Part shown: one piece after another, positions 10,131 to 21,620 of the stretch
Layout: every line of letters starts with the position of its first letter
Position numbering within the stretch: the stretch's first letter is position 1
DNA from: Helichrysum umbraculigerum
Lineage: Eukaryota > Streptophyta > Magnoliopsida > Asterales > Asteraceae
DNA: 64,000 nucleotides
Assembly (NCBI GenBank): GCA_949592205.1
Contig: CATIUR010000004.1
Location: 89,640,337 to 89,704,336 of the forward strand
Direction of reading: 5' to 3'
Made by a program: the position numbers and the translations under genes
The notes under the pieces: model-generated
What the model was told of the DNA's origin: nothing
The model's database searches: none
The model's input: only the letters and a program-made list of their open reading frames with translations

Positions 10131-11521
10131 GTCGCACCCCCTAATTCGGGTTTCGGAAGCGAATCGGGTCGGGGCGCGACTAATCAATAATCAAGCACAT
10201 AAGATATATAATGAACGACTCTATATGCGTCGTTTACAAAATACATTGATATAACATAAGAGTTTACAAACTGTTTACATTATATTGAGTTCACATGATT
10301 ACCCTGAGAGATTCTAGTACATTTCCAATTATACAAAATATAGATATGCAAGGAAATCTCTTGATGTTTAATGATTGCATGCAACTCGAGCTAAAGTATC
10401 CTGATGGGTAGTCCAACCTACTGCTGAGTACCTGAGATAACATGCTAAAAGGTCAGCTAAAAAGCTGGTGAGCTCACAGGTGTATATGAGTAAATGAGAT
10501 TTACGAACCACAAGATTTATATAATGATTTGTAATCAAACAAATAATGAATGTACATGCAGCCATGAGTCCATAGTTTGAGCTTAACTGAGGGGGTCAGG
10601 ATCCACATTCAAGGACCTGATCGAGGTGCCTCCCTATGAGTGCCTAATCAACACTCATACTGAACAAATGATAATGCGTCCGTTTGACAGGTTAGTGCTT
10701 GCTAACTCGTACGGGGATTGTCAATCCCATATGGTACCATACACTAACATTCACGCTAAATCATATTAACAAACTATGTGATGGAGGGCTTTAAATTGAT
10801 TAGATGAAATTAACTCATGTAGCATATAGCGATGTTTTGATACTTGTGTTCACATGTAAAACAAAACGAGCATGTATCTCACCCCTGGGTAAAAGCATTT
10901 AAAAAGGGGCTATGAGACTCACCTGAATCTGGAGAGTTTAAATTAATAAACTTGGTTTGATTAGCCGAGTAGTGATGTTGAAGACTTGTAACCTGAGGGT
11001 GTCCACGACACGCGATGGTTATAAATATATGTAGATGTCTCAACAGCCCATCTATGCTAGTTGCTCATTCAACTAGTAATGTCCAAATGATTTGGTTTGA
11101 TTGATTAGATTTGAGTTTTGAAAATATGTACGGCCCGTTGGTGACGGTTTGTAATAATAATCCAAGTATTATTATTATGTATTTCGTTTGTTGGACGCGT
11201 TTCACGCGTTTAATTCGTGTCGGTTACGTTTTAAACAAAACGTACATTGTTTCGTATATTATTAATACATAATAATATAAGGTAAATAACTACTATTTAG
11301 TTAGCAAATAGCTTTATGTTATTTATTAAAAAGTTTTACCAACTTCCGTATGTGTCGGATTCCATCCAATAGTAAAATGCACGATTTAAACAAATCGCAT
11401 ACGTGTGTATATAATCCCATATACATAATGATACACATAATTAGCCCTAAACATAACTAATTACATGTATTACCGAAGTGATTAGGACCTAATTACTAGC
11501 CCTAATTTGTCGGGTGTCACA
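10131..11521 (-). repeat. 5' LTR of G0 (1391 bp)
   Basis: On the plus strand it starts TGTCGCACCCCCTAATTCGG and ends CGGGTGTCACA, so the minus-strand LTR reads TGTGACACCC...GGGGTGCGACA. The primer site follows in the proper place. It shares words with the G1 LTR (for example CGTTGGTGA and the AATAATAAT/ATTATTATT stretch at 11150-11180, compare 19680-19720) but is a different family member. Confidence 0.8.
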
Positions 11522-11810
11522 TTGAATATTTGAGATTTAAGCCTCACATCAGCTTAAACCGATCAAAAATCGAAAGAGAAAAAAATGAAATACTAATTAC
11601 ACCTTTAATTGACTTATTTTGATAACTTAAATATTTTAATGAAACGATTTTCAAATATATGTCCTTTTTTAATTACCAACTTTTCGTTAATTGGGCTTAC
11701 AAAATTGAAATTTATATACGTAGATGTCGTTGGGCACCTTGTGTCAAGCAAACCTATGAATATCAATAGAGAATGGGAAAGAGACTAAGTCACTCGATTT
11801 TGAGCTACAA
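11522..11810. other. Spacer between G0 and G1
   Basis: 289 bp of AT-rich sequence without a recognisable gene. It separates the right end of the G0 LTR from the left end of the G1 LTR and may be old flanking DNA. Confidence 0.45.
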
Positions 11811-12364
11811 TGTCGCACCCCCAAATTCGTTAATTATGATTATCAGAATGTTTTGCGGAAGCATTAGATCGAGTGGGGGTGTCGACGTTTACAAAGTACA
11901 TACATACATATCAGAGCATATGGATACTGCAGAGCAGTAAATTAAAATGCCATAAGTAATAGTTACAAAGTTTACGATTCATCGAATCGTATAAGTATAA
12001 AAGTAGTGAAGTTTTACAAAAGTGGATTTCGTAAATATGACTAAAAACATATTAGTTATACAAAAGAAATCCATATGTTTCAAAAAGTTGGCATCTTAAA
12101 AGCTTCGCGGGTCGCCTAGATTCCATGTGTGCAGGCGGTCTTACGTGCAGCTAATTCCCTGATAAACATAATAAAAAGTCAACAACGAAGTTGAGTGAAT
12201 TCACAGGTTTTATAATCACAATTGTTAAACCAAGTTCAAGTAAGTTTGTTGACCTAAAAGTTAAATAGCTTTGTTTGGAATGTTATTCAAATGTAAGAGT
12301 GATGGGATGTTACCCAAAATATAGTTGTAGTTGGATTATACCCATATCATGTGTTTGAAAATAT

Positions 12365-12642
12365 GTTGCTGGTCATTCTCCAGCGGTTTTAAAGTTTGTG
12401 CCGATCGTTCTCTGGCAAGTTACCAAATTGTACCGGTCGTTCTCCGGTAAGATACACAAGTTAGCACCGGTCGTTCTCCGGCGAGTTACACAGTTAGTAC
12501 CGGTTGTTCTCCGGTAAGATACGAAGTTAGTGTCGGTCGTTCTCCGACAAGATACACAATAAGTACCGGTCATTCTCCGGTAAGATACACAGCTGGTCAT
12601 TCTCTAGCTAGATACAAATAGTACCGGCCGTTCTCCGGTAAG
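12365..12642. repeat. Tandem array of nine small hairpins in the G1 LTR
   Basis: Nine units carry a 5-6 base stem around a 7-base loop, mostly TCGTTCT. Stems include GCTGG/CCAGC at 12368, TACCGG/CCGGTA at 12431, 12498, 12564 and 12622, TGTCGG/CCGACA at 12531 and AGCTGG/CTAGCT at 12591. Several middle units start 33-34 bp apart. The stem changes between units in a paired fashion while the loop stays nearly the same. The second copy at 1-203 shows the same. Confidence 0.85.
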
Positions 12643-12651
12643 ATACCAAAA

Positions 12652-12656
12652 TAGTT
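12652..12656. repeat. Left target duplication of Copia copy B
   Basis: TAGTT is repeated at 19263-19267, directly outside the other LTR. Confidence 0.93.
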
Positions 12657-13084
12657 TGTTGGGTTTGACTTTGAAGTTTGGATTAATGAGGATTTGTGAA
12701 GGAAACTGGTAGCCACGAGAAGTGAAGATCGCGACGTGATGATTTGAGGATCGCCACGTGATGATGCATAGATCGTGACGCGATCTAGACTCAATCGCGA
12801 CGCGATTCTAGTCGGTCCAGAATAACACGTATTGTTTAGTTTCCTTAATTAGCTAATCCTATATAATGTTTAATATGTGATTCATTGTAACCCTAAGTCT
12901 GTAGAAATTTCTTGGTGCCGTCATCAATAAAGGAGATTACTCGGTTCTTGCCCGTGGATTAAACCAATCACATCGATTGGATATAACCACATTAATTCTG
13001 TGTGTGTTCTCTAATTGCTTTCATTCAGTTCTATTGTGATTGTTCTTGTGTTTGATCATTCAAAATCAGGTTTCTTGCATAACA
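12657..13084 (+). repeat. 5' LTR of Copia copy B
   Basis: TGTTGGGTTTGA to GCATAACA, partner of 18834-19262. Confidence 0.93.
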
Positions 13085-13086
13085 AT

Positions 13087-13100
13087 TGTTATCAGAGCCC
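13087..13100 (+). promoter_or_regulatory. Primer-binding site of Copia copy B
   Basis: TGTTATCAGAGCCC occupies the same position as the primer site of copy A. One G-to-T change departs from the methionine-tRNA match. Confidence 0.85.
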
Positions 13101-13149
13101 TTAGGGTTTTATTGATTTGAATATTCAAGCAAGTTGATTGATAGGGAAG

Positions 13150-14247
13150 ATGTCGTCTCAAAAGTTCGAGATTGAGAAATTCAATGGGTCGAATGATTTC
13201 GCCTTATGGAAGGTGAAGATGAGGGCTCTTCTTGTTCATCTAGGGTTGAACATGGCGATAGATGGAGATGCGAGCTGGGGTGAGAAAACAACTACAGATC
13301 AGAAGAGAACGATTAATGGGAAAGCACATAGTGCTATTTTGTTGTGTTTGGCAGATGAAGTTTTGAGGGAGGTGGTAGATGAGACAACGGCTGCAGGGAT
13401 TTGGAAGAAGTTGTGTGATAAGTATCAGAACACTTCTTTGACGAATCGTTTATTTCAGAAGCAGTGTTTGTACAACCTCCGGATGACAGAAAGTACACCG
13501 GTAAAAGATCATCTTGATAACTATAATCGTATTATTTTAGATTTACTATCTATTAATGTTAAAGTTGATGATGAAGATCAAGCTTTGATTTTTCTTTGTT
13601 CGTTACCTGGGTCATATGAAAACTTTGTGGATACTATGTTGTATGGAAGAACTGAAATAACTGTAGGGGATGTTAAAGATGCTTTACAGTCTAAAGAACT
13701 TAAAAGACAGGTGTCTGTGAGTGATAACAGTTCTGGTGCAGGGTTATCAGTTGAAAGGGGTAGACCAACAGAGCGGGGTAAGAAAGGCAAGGGTAAAGGA
13801 AAGGCACGTTCAAAATCTAAAGCTCATGCAGGTACTATTTGTTATGGTTGCTATGAGAAAGGTTATTTTAAAAGGGATTGTCCGAAGGCGAAGAGTGGTA
13901 ATGGGGAGAAAAACAGGGGGAATATATCTGTAGCACAGGAATCCTGTGAAGATGAAGATTATGGTGAAGTACTAACTACTCAGGAGGCATTACCTGTTAG
14001 TAGTGGGTCTGAATCTGTAGGTACTTGGGTGATGGATAGTGGGGCATCTCATCATATGGTTTTCTCGCATGACTTATTCGTTTCTTTTAAGGAATGGAGT
14101 GGCAGTGTGAAGATGGGTGATGATAGGCCAAAAAGTATCAAAGGCTCGGGTATAGTTCAGATTAAGACACACGATGGTATTGTCAGGTCACTGGATTATT
14201 GGTATGTTCCTGATCTTAGGAAAAAATTATTTCTGTGGGTTTGCTAG
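13150..14247 (+). pseudogene. Gag-protease frame of Copia copy B, frameshifted end
   Basis: The start is the ATG at 13150 (the longer reading begins with TTG). The Copia gag domain occupies about the first 190 residues. A basic linker with GRPTERGKKGKGKG precedes the zinc-knuckle-like motif CYGCYEKGYFKRDC, whose expected His is Tyr, as in copy A. The protease motif MDSGASHH lies near 14032-14055. A one-base loss near 14225-14240, seen against copy A, throws the frame to a stop at 14247. The protein would supply gag and part of the protease only. Confidence 0.88.
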
Positions 14248-14814
14248 CTCGACGTGGGTTGAAATATGTAGGTGATGGTGAACATGTGAAAGTGTTCAAG
14301 GGATCTTTACTTATTATGAAGGGAAATATGAATAACACCAATATGTATATTCTGGATGGCAATTCAGTGACGGGAACGGTTGCGGTTTCTCAATCCTTGG
14401 ATAAAAATGAGGATAAGACAGAGTTATGGCATTGCAGGTTGGGTCATATGAGCGAGAAAGGGTTAACAACTTTGAGTAGACGGGGATTATTGGGTGGTGA
14501 TGTAACAGGTAGAATGGGTTTCTGCGAGGCTTGTGTTAAAGGTAAGCAACGTAGGGTCTCATTTGGTGTTGGCAAACATACATCCACGGAAGTCCTGGAG
14601 TATATTCACTCAGATTTGTGGGGTCCTTATCCAGTTAAGTCCAATGGAGGATGTTCTTACTTTGTGACCTTCATTGATGATTACTCGAGGAAGGTTTGGT
14701 TGTATTTTCTGAAGTCAAAAGACGAAGTGTTTGGTAAGTTCAAGAAGTGGAAGATCATGGTTGAAAAACGATCTGAAAAAAGGGTAAAAACTCTGAGAAC
14801 TGACAATGGGTTGG

Positions 14815-16320
14815 TGATGTGTGCTAAGTATAGGCAATTATAATAACAAGTTTAATTAAGGAAATACTAAATAATACTATCACACAATTCAGGCAAGATT
14901 GACCTGTTCATGTAATATAGCTTAATAAGTAAGTCCAAATTCGAACACAAGGAACACAAGAAACGTTATTCTTATTTATAACTAATTATCTATTTATTCT
15001 ATTTACAAATATTCACAATTATAATACAATTAAATACAAGGATCCAATTTACAATAATCTACAAGATAAGGGGGATGTTTTAGTTCCGAACGAACATATT
15101 TATATTTATATTTTTGATACAGATTCTAATAGATAAGTTCTAGGATACAACTTAAGAATACTCAATTGGATAGAAGATTATAACTATTTAAACAATTATT
15201 TATTAAACGTATTATATCAACTTATGTCTATTTGCTTTGTTGGCTATTATTATTGGTGAATTACTAATGTAGAAAATCACAAAGATTAAGATAATTTTCA
15301 TATAGCAACACTCCCAAAGATTAAGTAAAGTATTACTATTTATTAAGATCTATCAGCAGTTTATTAATACAATTCCAAGATTAGGTTGAATTACAGTGTT
15401 ACTTAACATTAATAATTGACAATCATTAATTAATTTATAAAACTCACAAGATTAGTAAAGCTATCTATATAAATCAATTAACTGTTATCAATATTAATAT
15501 AACACAGACAATTCTTGTATAATAAGCATTCAATAATATAGTTCCAAAATAAACATATAATTCTTATAATAAATCTAATAAACATACATTTAAACATTCA
15601 TAATGAAAACCTAATAAGCAATTAATTCAAATAAACAATATCCAAAATAACCCAAAAGATTAATAAAGTTACAAGGGTAAAGAAACCGAACCAATTAGCA
15701 AACCAGCTTTTCCTAGGGTTAAAAACCTTCAAACCCTAGCTCCTTTGCCTCCAAAATCGCACCTTAAAGTCGTCCTAAAACCATAACTTTCGGTTTTAGT
15801 ATTCTTGAATCGTATATCATTTAAGCTAATTTGAGCCTCTATTTATAGTTTTACTGGCCGACCTTCCAACCGCCGGTTGGGTTCTCCAACCGCCGGTTGG
15901 AGTTATTTGAATCCGAGTCCAACTCCACGTGTCTGCACCGCCTTAAACCCTAAAGCTCAACCGTCGGTTGGTTAATCCAACCGCCGGTTGAATGTTAATT
16001 CCAGAATATTCCATTTTCGGGCTTGGGCTTAATTCTTGGACTCTCAATCTTCATATCCAGACTTCTTTGTTTTCTTGGCCCAATTCTTCATTTTAACTCT
16101 TTTAGTCTTCATTTCTTCAAGGTCTTTAATCTTTATTTCTTTAAGTGCTTTAATTCTTCAGTTCTGGTCTCGTTCTTGTTCCTTTTTCTTCATTCTTCAA
16201 TTAAAATATATTTCTGCAATTATTAACAAATCAAGTATATAAAATCATATAAATGCAATAAAATATATATAAATATAAGGATAAATAGTATAAAATTTAG
16301 TATCTATTTGATGCTTATCA
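14815..16320. mobile_element. Solo LTR (1506 bp) inside Copia copy B integrase
   Basis: TGATGTGTGC at the left and TGCTTATCA at the right give TG...CA ends, and GTTGG is duplicated at 14810-14814 and 16321-16325. It contains no element genes and no second LTR copy, so a solo LTR left by LTR-LTR recombination fits best; a small non-autonomous element is possible. Removing it and one GTTGG restores the match of the flanks to a continuous integrase frame. Near 15860-15990 it holds four copies of a CCAACCGCCGGTTGG-type palindrome. Confidence 0.85.
15866..15990. repeat. Four CCAACCGCCGGTTGG palindromes
   Basis: Perfect copies lie at 15866-15880 and 15886-15900 (20-bp spacing). Close variants lie near 15958-15971 (one change) and 15977-15990. 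Confidence 0.85.
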
Positions 16321-18833
16321 GTTGGAATTCTGTAATGCACCGTTTGATAACTTCTGTAAAGCAGAAGGTATAGTGAGGCACCGCACTGTACGACATACAC
16401 CACAGCAAAACAGGGTCGCAGAAAGGAAGAACCAAACACTGTTACAACGTGCACGATGCATGCGGGTTTATACTGATCTACCGAAGCAATTCTGGGCTGA
16501 GGCAGTTAATACTGCTTGTTATCTGATTAATAGGTCTCCATCAACTGCAATTGATTTAAAGATTCCTCAAGAGATGTGGACTGGGTCTGCATGTGATTAT
16601 TCTGGTCTAAGAATATTTGGTTGTCCTGCTTATGCTCATGTGAATGATGGTAAGCGTGAGCCGAGGGCAATGAAGTGCGTATTTCTAGGGTATGCAGATG
16701 GGGTTAAAGGTTATCGGATGTGGTGTACAGAGAAAGATAGAACTCCAAAATTTATAATTAGCAGAGATGTTACCTTTCATGAAGCTGCTATGTTAGATCA
16801 GAAGGGGGATTTGGGGAATCAAGCAGAGAAAGATCGTGGTGCTGATCGGAAGGTAAAGTTTAATACTCCGGATAGAGTTGTGGTAGGTGAGCATGAGAAA
16901 GAAGCTGAGAAAGTTCCTAACGTACAGGGTGAGCTGAGCTCACAGGGTAGTGTGGAAGGTACATCTGATATGGGTCCGTCTGAGAGTGTGGAATCTGAAC
17001 CAGTGTTAACTGAGGAGGATGCTCAAGAGATGGATGATCTACCTATAGCACAGCGGAAGGAAAAGAGGAAAGTTTAAAAGCCGGCAAGGTATGCTAACAT
17101 TACTTCTTTTGATTCTGTAGCATATGCACTTGCAGTGGGAGAAGACGTTGACTTGGATGAACCTAACTCTTATAAAGAGGCGGTTGGGAGTCAAGATGCT
17201 GAGAGTTGGTTAGTTGCAATGAAAGAGGAGATGGAATCACTTGAAAAGAACCAAACTTGGGTTCTTGTACCATTACCGGAGAGAGTTAAACCTGTAGGAT
17301 GCAAGTAGGTTTTCAAGAGGAAGGAGGGAATTTTTGAAGTTGAACCACCAAGGTTCAAAGCTAGGTTGGTGGCTAAGGGTTTCTCACAAAAGGAGGGAAT
17401 TGACTATCACGAGGTGTTTTCACCGGTCGTGAAACATAAGACGATTCGGGTTCTTTTGGCTATGGTGAGTGTATTTGATTTGGAGCTAGAACAGCTTGAT
17501 GTCAAAACGGCTTTTTTACATGGTAGCTTGGATGAGAAAATATATATGTCGCAACCTGAGGGATTCATTCAACCTGGTAAGGAAGATTATGTGTGTTTGC
17601 TGAAGAAATCACTATATGGTTTGAAGCAGTCTCCAAGACAATGGTATAAAAGGTTTGATTCGTTTATGATTTCCCATGGTTATTTGCATAATCAATTTGA
17701 TAATTGTGTCTACTCGAAGAGCTTGTTGGATGGTTCTTTTATTTATTTGTTGCTATATGTGGATGATATGCTTATTGCTTCAAAGAACAAAACTGACATT
17801 GATGAGTTGAAAGTTTTGTTAAAGAGTGAGTTTGAGATGAAGGATTTGGGGTCAGCTAAGAAGATTTTGGGTATGGAGATTTGGAGGAATAGAGAAGAAG
17901 GTCTCTTGTACATCTCTCAAGAGAAGTATGTGGAGAAAGTTCTTGAAGCATTCCGAGTGGATCAATCCAAAATTGTAAGTACTCCTTTAGCTGCACATTT
18001 TAAACTTGATAGGAGTACTTTATCGAAGACTAATGATGAGAAAGAGTATATGAAGAAAGTTTCGTACTTAAGTGCGGTTGGTAGTCTTATGTATGCTATG
18101 GTCTGTACAAGACCTGACTTGGCTCATTCAGTTAGTGTGGTAAGTCGTTTTATGAGTAATCCGGGTAAAGCTCACTAGGAAGCAGTTAAGTGGATCATGC
18201 GGTATTTGAAAGGTAGTAGTGGTTTATGTATGAGATTCGGGCCTAACAAAGATGTTAGTGATTTAGTCGGTTATGTAGATTCTGATCATGGTGGTGATCT
18301 TGTGAAAAGAAGATCATTGACGTGCTACATTTTTACCTTGTTTAGATGTTCGGTTAGTTGGAAGGCAACTTTGCAACCAACCGTGGCTTTGTCTACTACA
18401 GAAGCTGAATACATGTCAATGACTGAAGGTATTAAAGAATGCATGTGGTTACATGGTTTGATTGAGAGTCTTGGTCTGAAGGTGGAGAAACCTACTTTGT
18501 TTTGTGGTAGTCAAAGTGCTTTAAATTTGGCTAAGAATCCGGTGTATCATGAGAGAACGAAGCATATTGACATTCGGTTAAACTTTATTCGAGATATATT
18601 GGAAAGTGGGAGATTCTTAATTCAGAAGATTGATACTGAGGAGAATCCGGCAGATATGTTAACTAAGGTGTTACCGAGAGCCAAGTTCCAACTGTGTTTG
18701 GACTTGGTGGATATTCGCCTGAGGTAGGAGAGTGGTCAAGAACGAGTAATCTTGGGTTTGTAAGGAATGGTGGAGTAATTTCGAAGTCTTGGGCTTTGAC
18801 GGGTGAAAGTAACTTCAAGTCAAGGTGGATATT

Positions 18834-19262
18834 TGTTGGGTTTGACTTTGAAGTTTGGATTAATGAGGATTTGTGAAGGAAACTGGTAGCCACGAGAAGT
18901 GAAGATCGCGACGTGATGATTTGAGGATCGCCACGTGATGATGCATAGATCGCGACGCGATCTAGACTCAATCGCGACGCGATTCTAGTCGGTCCAGAGT
19001 AACACGTATTGTTTAGTTTCCTTAATTAGCTAATCCTATATAATGTTTAATCTGTGATTCATTGTAACCCTAAGTCTGTACGAAATTTCTTGGTGCCGTC
19101 ATCAATAAAGAAGATTACTTGATTCTTGCCCGTGGATTAAACCAATCACATCGATTGGATATAACCTCGTTAATTCTGTGTGTGTTCTCTAATTGCTTTC
19201 ATTCAGTTCTATTGTGATTGTTCTTGTGTTTGATCATTCAAAATCAGGTTTCTTGCATAACA
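18834..19262 (+). repeat. 3' LTR of Copia copy B
   Basis: TG...CA LTR of 429 bp, followed by the target duplication TAGTT. Four GATCGCGACGCGAT-like words start at 18904, 18926, 18948 and 18969, at an even 21-22-bp period; the second holds CACGTG. Confidence 0.93.
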
Positions 19263-19789
19263 TAGTTTTTACATGTTGGCAATAGTTTTGGTAATGAAAC
19301 ACCATTTCATAAACAATAGTTGTAATAGTATGACCGCAGTCATAAACAATTATGTATAAAAGCACAAAAACCAATTATATAAGAGTTTCATGTTATGGTA
19401 AAAGCTTTGACTATTTTTTCACCCCTGTTTGAAAGCATTAAAAATAGTAAAAAGGTAGGGCTGTGAACTCACCTGGTGAGCTAAAAGTGTGCAAGTGCTA
19501 GCAAAGCCTAAGCCCATAAGTACTCCTAGTTGATAATCTCCTAACGCCCTAAACGTATGAGATTATAAGTATAAGTAAGGGGATGTCCTAGTTGACCATC
19601 CATGCTAGCGTTCACGCAACCAAATATGTCCAAACGGTTTATTTGTTTGTTTGTGTTTTAAAAAAAATGTATACGGCACGTTGGTGAGTTTTTGTAATAA
19701 TAATTTCAAAGTATTATTATTAAGTTTTCAATTATTTTTTATACTTATAAAAGTGTATGCGAGAGTATGAATAAGTTTACTTTTATTTT

Positions 19790-20080
19790 TCCGAAAGTAT
19801 ATATATATAAATGTCCGAAAGTACGCATATCTATATATCCGAAAGTACGTGTCCGAATGTATTAGTGTACGTGTGTCCGAAAGTATATATATGTATCCGA
19901 AAGTGTTCGTGCGTTTATAACCGAAAGTTTGTGGTCCGAAAGTGTCAAAATCCGAAAGTTAGGGTCAAAAACACTATTCCTCCGAAAGTCAACGAAGGTC
20001 AACTCCGAAAGTTGACTTTTGGAGTCAAAATCCGAATTTCCACACAAAAATCTGAAAGTCAAAGGTCAAATCCGAAAGTC
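19790..20080. repeat. TCCGAAAGT word array in the G1 LTR
   Basis: The nonamer TCCGAAAGT occurs about ten times exactly, with further one-base variants, in under 300 bp (for example 19790, 19814, 19837, 19876, 19896, 19934, 19950, 19981, 20004, 20071). Spacing is irregular, and GTCAA words alternate with it in the right half. In the sense direction of G1 the word reads ACTTTCGGA. Confidence 0.85.
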
Positions 20081-21010
20081 AAAGTTCGGAGTAAAAATCA
20101 GCCCGTTTTTGTGATTTTTATTTGACTAGGCAAAATTATCGAAAAGTTCCAAATTTTTACACAATGTTCCCACATATCTTAGGTACTTCCTGTATTTTTT
20201 TCATGTCTTTTAGAGGTCGTTTGATATTTTTAAAAAAATAAGAAGTATAACAGTCCTATTTAGTCCGAATTTTAAACTGTTTCCATGGTTTGGATTTTCT
20301 GGAAGAATCCGTGTATTTTTAGTCGAGGCTATAGAATAAATTTTTAAAGTTAACAAAACTTTTGAGATTTTGGCACCGGTCTCATACGTTTTAGTCGTCT
20401 AGAACTTGAGTTATGGTCTCGAGAAATAGGTGGAAGTTTCCTGGCCGCCGGAACAGTAAGTCTATGTCACCGGAGAAAATTATTTTCGGGTATCAAACGG
20501 ACTCGAAACGTTACGAAACAAATATTGTTAGAAAGCTTACTTCTTTTCTTCATTTTAAGCTTAAGATTCGTTCATTTTCATGTTGAAATGATTTTTCTAA
20601 AAATCGTGAAAGTTAGGACAAATTCTGGACAGCAAGGTTTACACTCTAGTTTTCGTATTTTAAACGCATTTCGGTTAATTATTTTGACATTTTATTGTTG
20701 AGTGAGCACTATAACATGATTATATATGTATTATAAGTAAGATATAAGAGAAATAAAGTGCTCACTATGGGTTGATGATCAATCTAAAATCGGAAATGGA
20801 ATGGAGAGACGACGAGCTTCGTTTTCTTGTTTTCCTTTCTTCAAGAAGGTGGCGGATGAGGGTGGTGATGGTGGTGGCTGTGGTAGTGGCTGGAAATCAG
20901 CCTAGAGAGAGAGAGAAGGGAGAAAATAGAGAGTATGGAGTGGTGAAGAATGAAGAAAATGATGGTGATGAATTGAGTATGTAAGTGGGCAAAGAGAAGT
21001 CAAATGTCAT

Positions 21011-21028
21011 GGCATGGCTTGCCATGCC
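21011..21028. repeat. Perfect short inverted repeat
   Basis: GGCATGGC, two T bases, GCCATGCC, inside the G1 LTR. Confidence 0.8.
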
Positions 21029-21607
21029 TTGGCTGCTGATTATCGTGGGTCCCACCCACATGGGAGTGATCAAATCTTGTTCCCAAAGTTACGTTAGGTG
21101 CGGTACCCATTATCCGTTCGTTTTGACATTTATTTAATCGCGTAGTGTTTTAACATTTGTTTTTCGTTAACGTTTTATTTGAGATATTTTTAATGGAAGC
21201 ATTTAATTAAAATACTTTATCTTGAGTTATAAAAATATAATTTGTGATTATTTCGTTCATCGGGCACGAAATACGCATTTTTGTCGCGTACGGTTTGTTT
21301 TACACAATACGAAATACTTGTTAAATATTATCGACATAATATTTAGTAGATAATGATGTCATTAAATAATGTCATATTATTTAATAAATTTTGTTCACCA
21401 ACGGTCGTCTATTTTTGTCGGGTTTGTTCCGAATGTTTTGTACGTAATTACAATTAATTACGAAATAAGTAATACTACGCGTATTAACTAGTTGGGCTTT
21501 GCTAGACTTATCTCTCAAAATTGTGGTGAATTCACTTAAGTAGGGAATTAGCCTAAAATGCAAATGTTTAGTGTACGTAATCGCGTTTAAATTTGCGGGG
21601 TGTCACA

Positions 21608-21620
21608 TTCTCCCCCTGTT
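21608..21620 (-). promoter_or_regulatory. Polypurine tract of G1
   Basis: On the minus strand AACAGGGGGAGAA directly precedes TGTGACACCCC, the LTR start. Plus-strand DNA synthesis normally primes here. Confidence 0.85.

Larger units (their letters stand above)
2055..11521 (-). mobile_element. Tekay/Del-like Gypsy remnant G0
   Basis: Reading on the minus strand from the right, there is a 5' LTR (10131-11521), a primer site, a gag N-terminus (9338-9745), then RNase H and integrase (2055-3460). RT and protease are absent and the 3' LTR is lost at the 2054/2055 junction. An hAT element is inserted between gag and pol. Integrase followed by a GPY/F-type module resembles the Tekay/Del chromovirus lineage. 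That gag and pol come from one element is inferred from shared strand and order. Confidence 0.7.
14235..18727 (+). pseudogene. Integrase-RT-RNase H frame of Copia copy B, interrupted
   Basis: It continues the pre-integrase motif (CRLGHMSEKGL) into integrase, with acidic residues in HSDLWGPY and RTDNGL before the break at 14814 and the Glu motif RVAERKNQTL after 16320. The solo LTR sits between them. Downstream, one frame carries RT (LDVKTAFLHG, YVDDMLIASK near 17757-17787) and RNase H (DSDHGGD, ALSTTEAEYMSM). Stops break it at 17075-17077 (TAA), near 17306 (TAG in the GCK-VFKRK context) and at 18176-18178 (TAG before EAVKW). The last two look like lost Trp codons. The YVDD and integrase acidic residues themselves are unchanged. 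Confidence 0.88.
12657..19262 (+). mobile_element. Tork/Tnt1-like Copia retrotransposon, copy B, full length but defective
   Basis: Two LTRs of 428-429 bp, a TAGTT target duplication, a primer site and the order gag, protease, integrase, RT, RNase H make this a complete Copia structure of 6606 bp, including a 1506-bp solo LTR and its 5-bp duplication inside integrase. By eye the LTRs differ at roughly nine positions. The reading frame carries one frameshift, the insertion and three stop codons, so the element is not autonomous. Confidence 0.95.
11811..21607 (-). repeat. 3' LTR of G1, split by Copia copy B
   Basis: The plus-strand ends are TGTCGCACCCC at 11811 and GGGGTGTCACA at 21607. Without the Copia insertion and one target copy the LTR is about 3.2 kb (11811-12656 plus 19268-21607). 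A polypurine tract sits directly beside the 21607 end on the minus strand, which makes this a 3' LTR. It holds a hairpin array near its left end and a TCCGAAAGT array in the right part. No coding frame is convincing; the small frame near 20772 is GC-patchy and unsupported. Confidence 0.78.

Noticed and set aside
12365..12642. CRISPR-like repeat-spacer look
   Set aside because: Repeats vary, spacers are not unique, the setting is a plant LTR and no cas genes exist.
16023..16242. Two hydrophobic plus-strand frames
   Set aside because: T-rich sequence inside the solo LTR; no start context or conservation visible.
20772..20984. 70-codon frame in the G1 LTR
   Set aside because: Short, low-complexity Val/Arg/Glu-rich translation; no second copy or domain supports it.
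11811..21607. G1 LTR as a solo LTR
   Set aside because: The outer five bases TACAA and TTCTC do not match, and a polypurine tract adjoins the right end.
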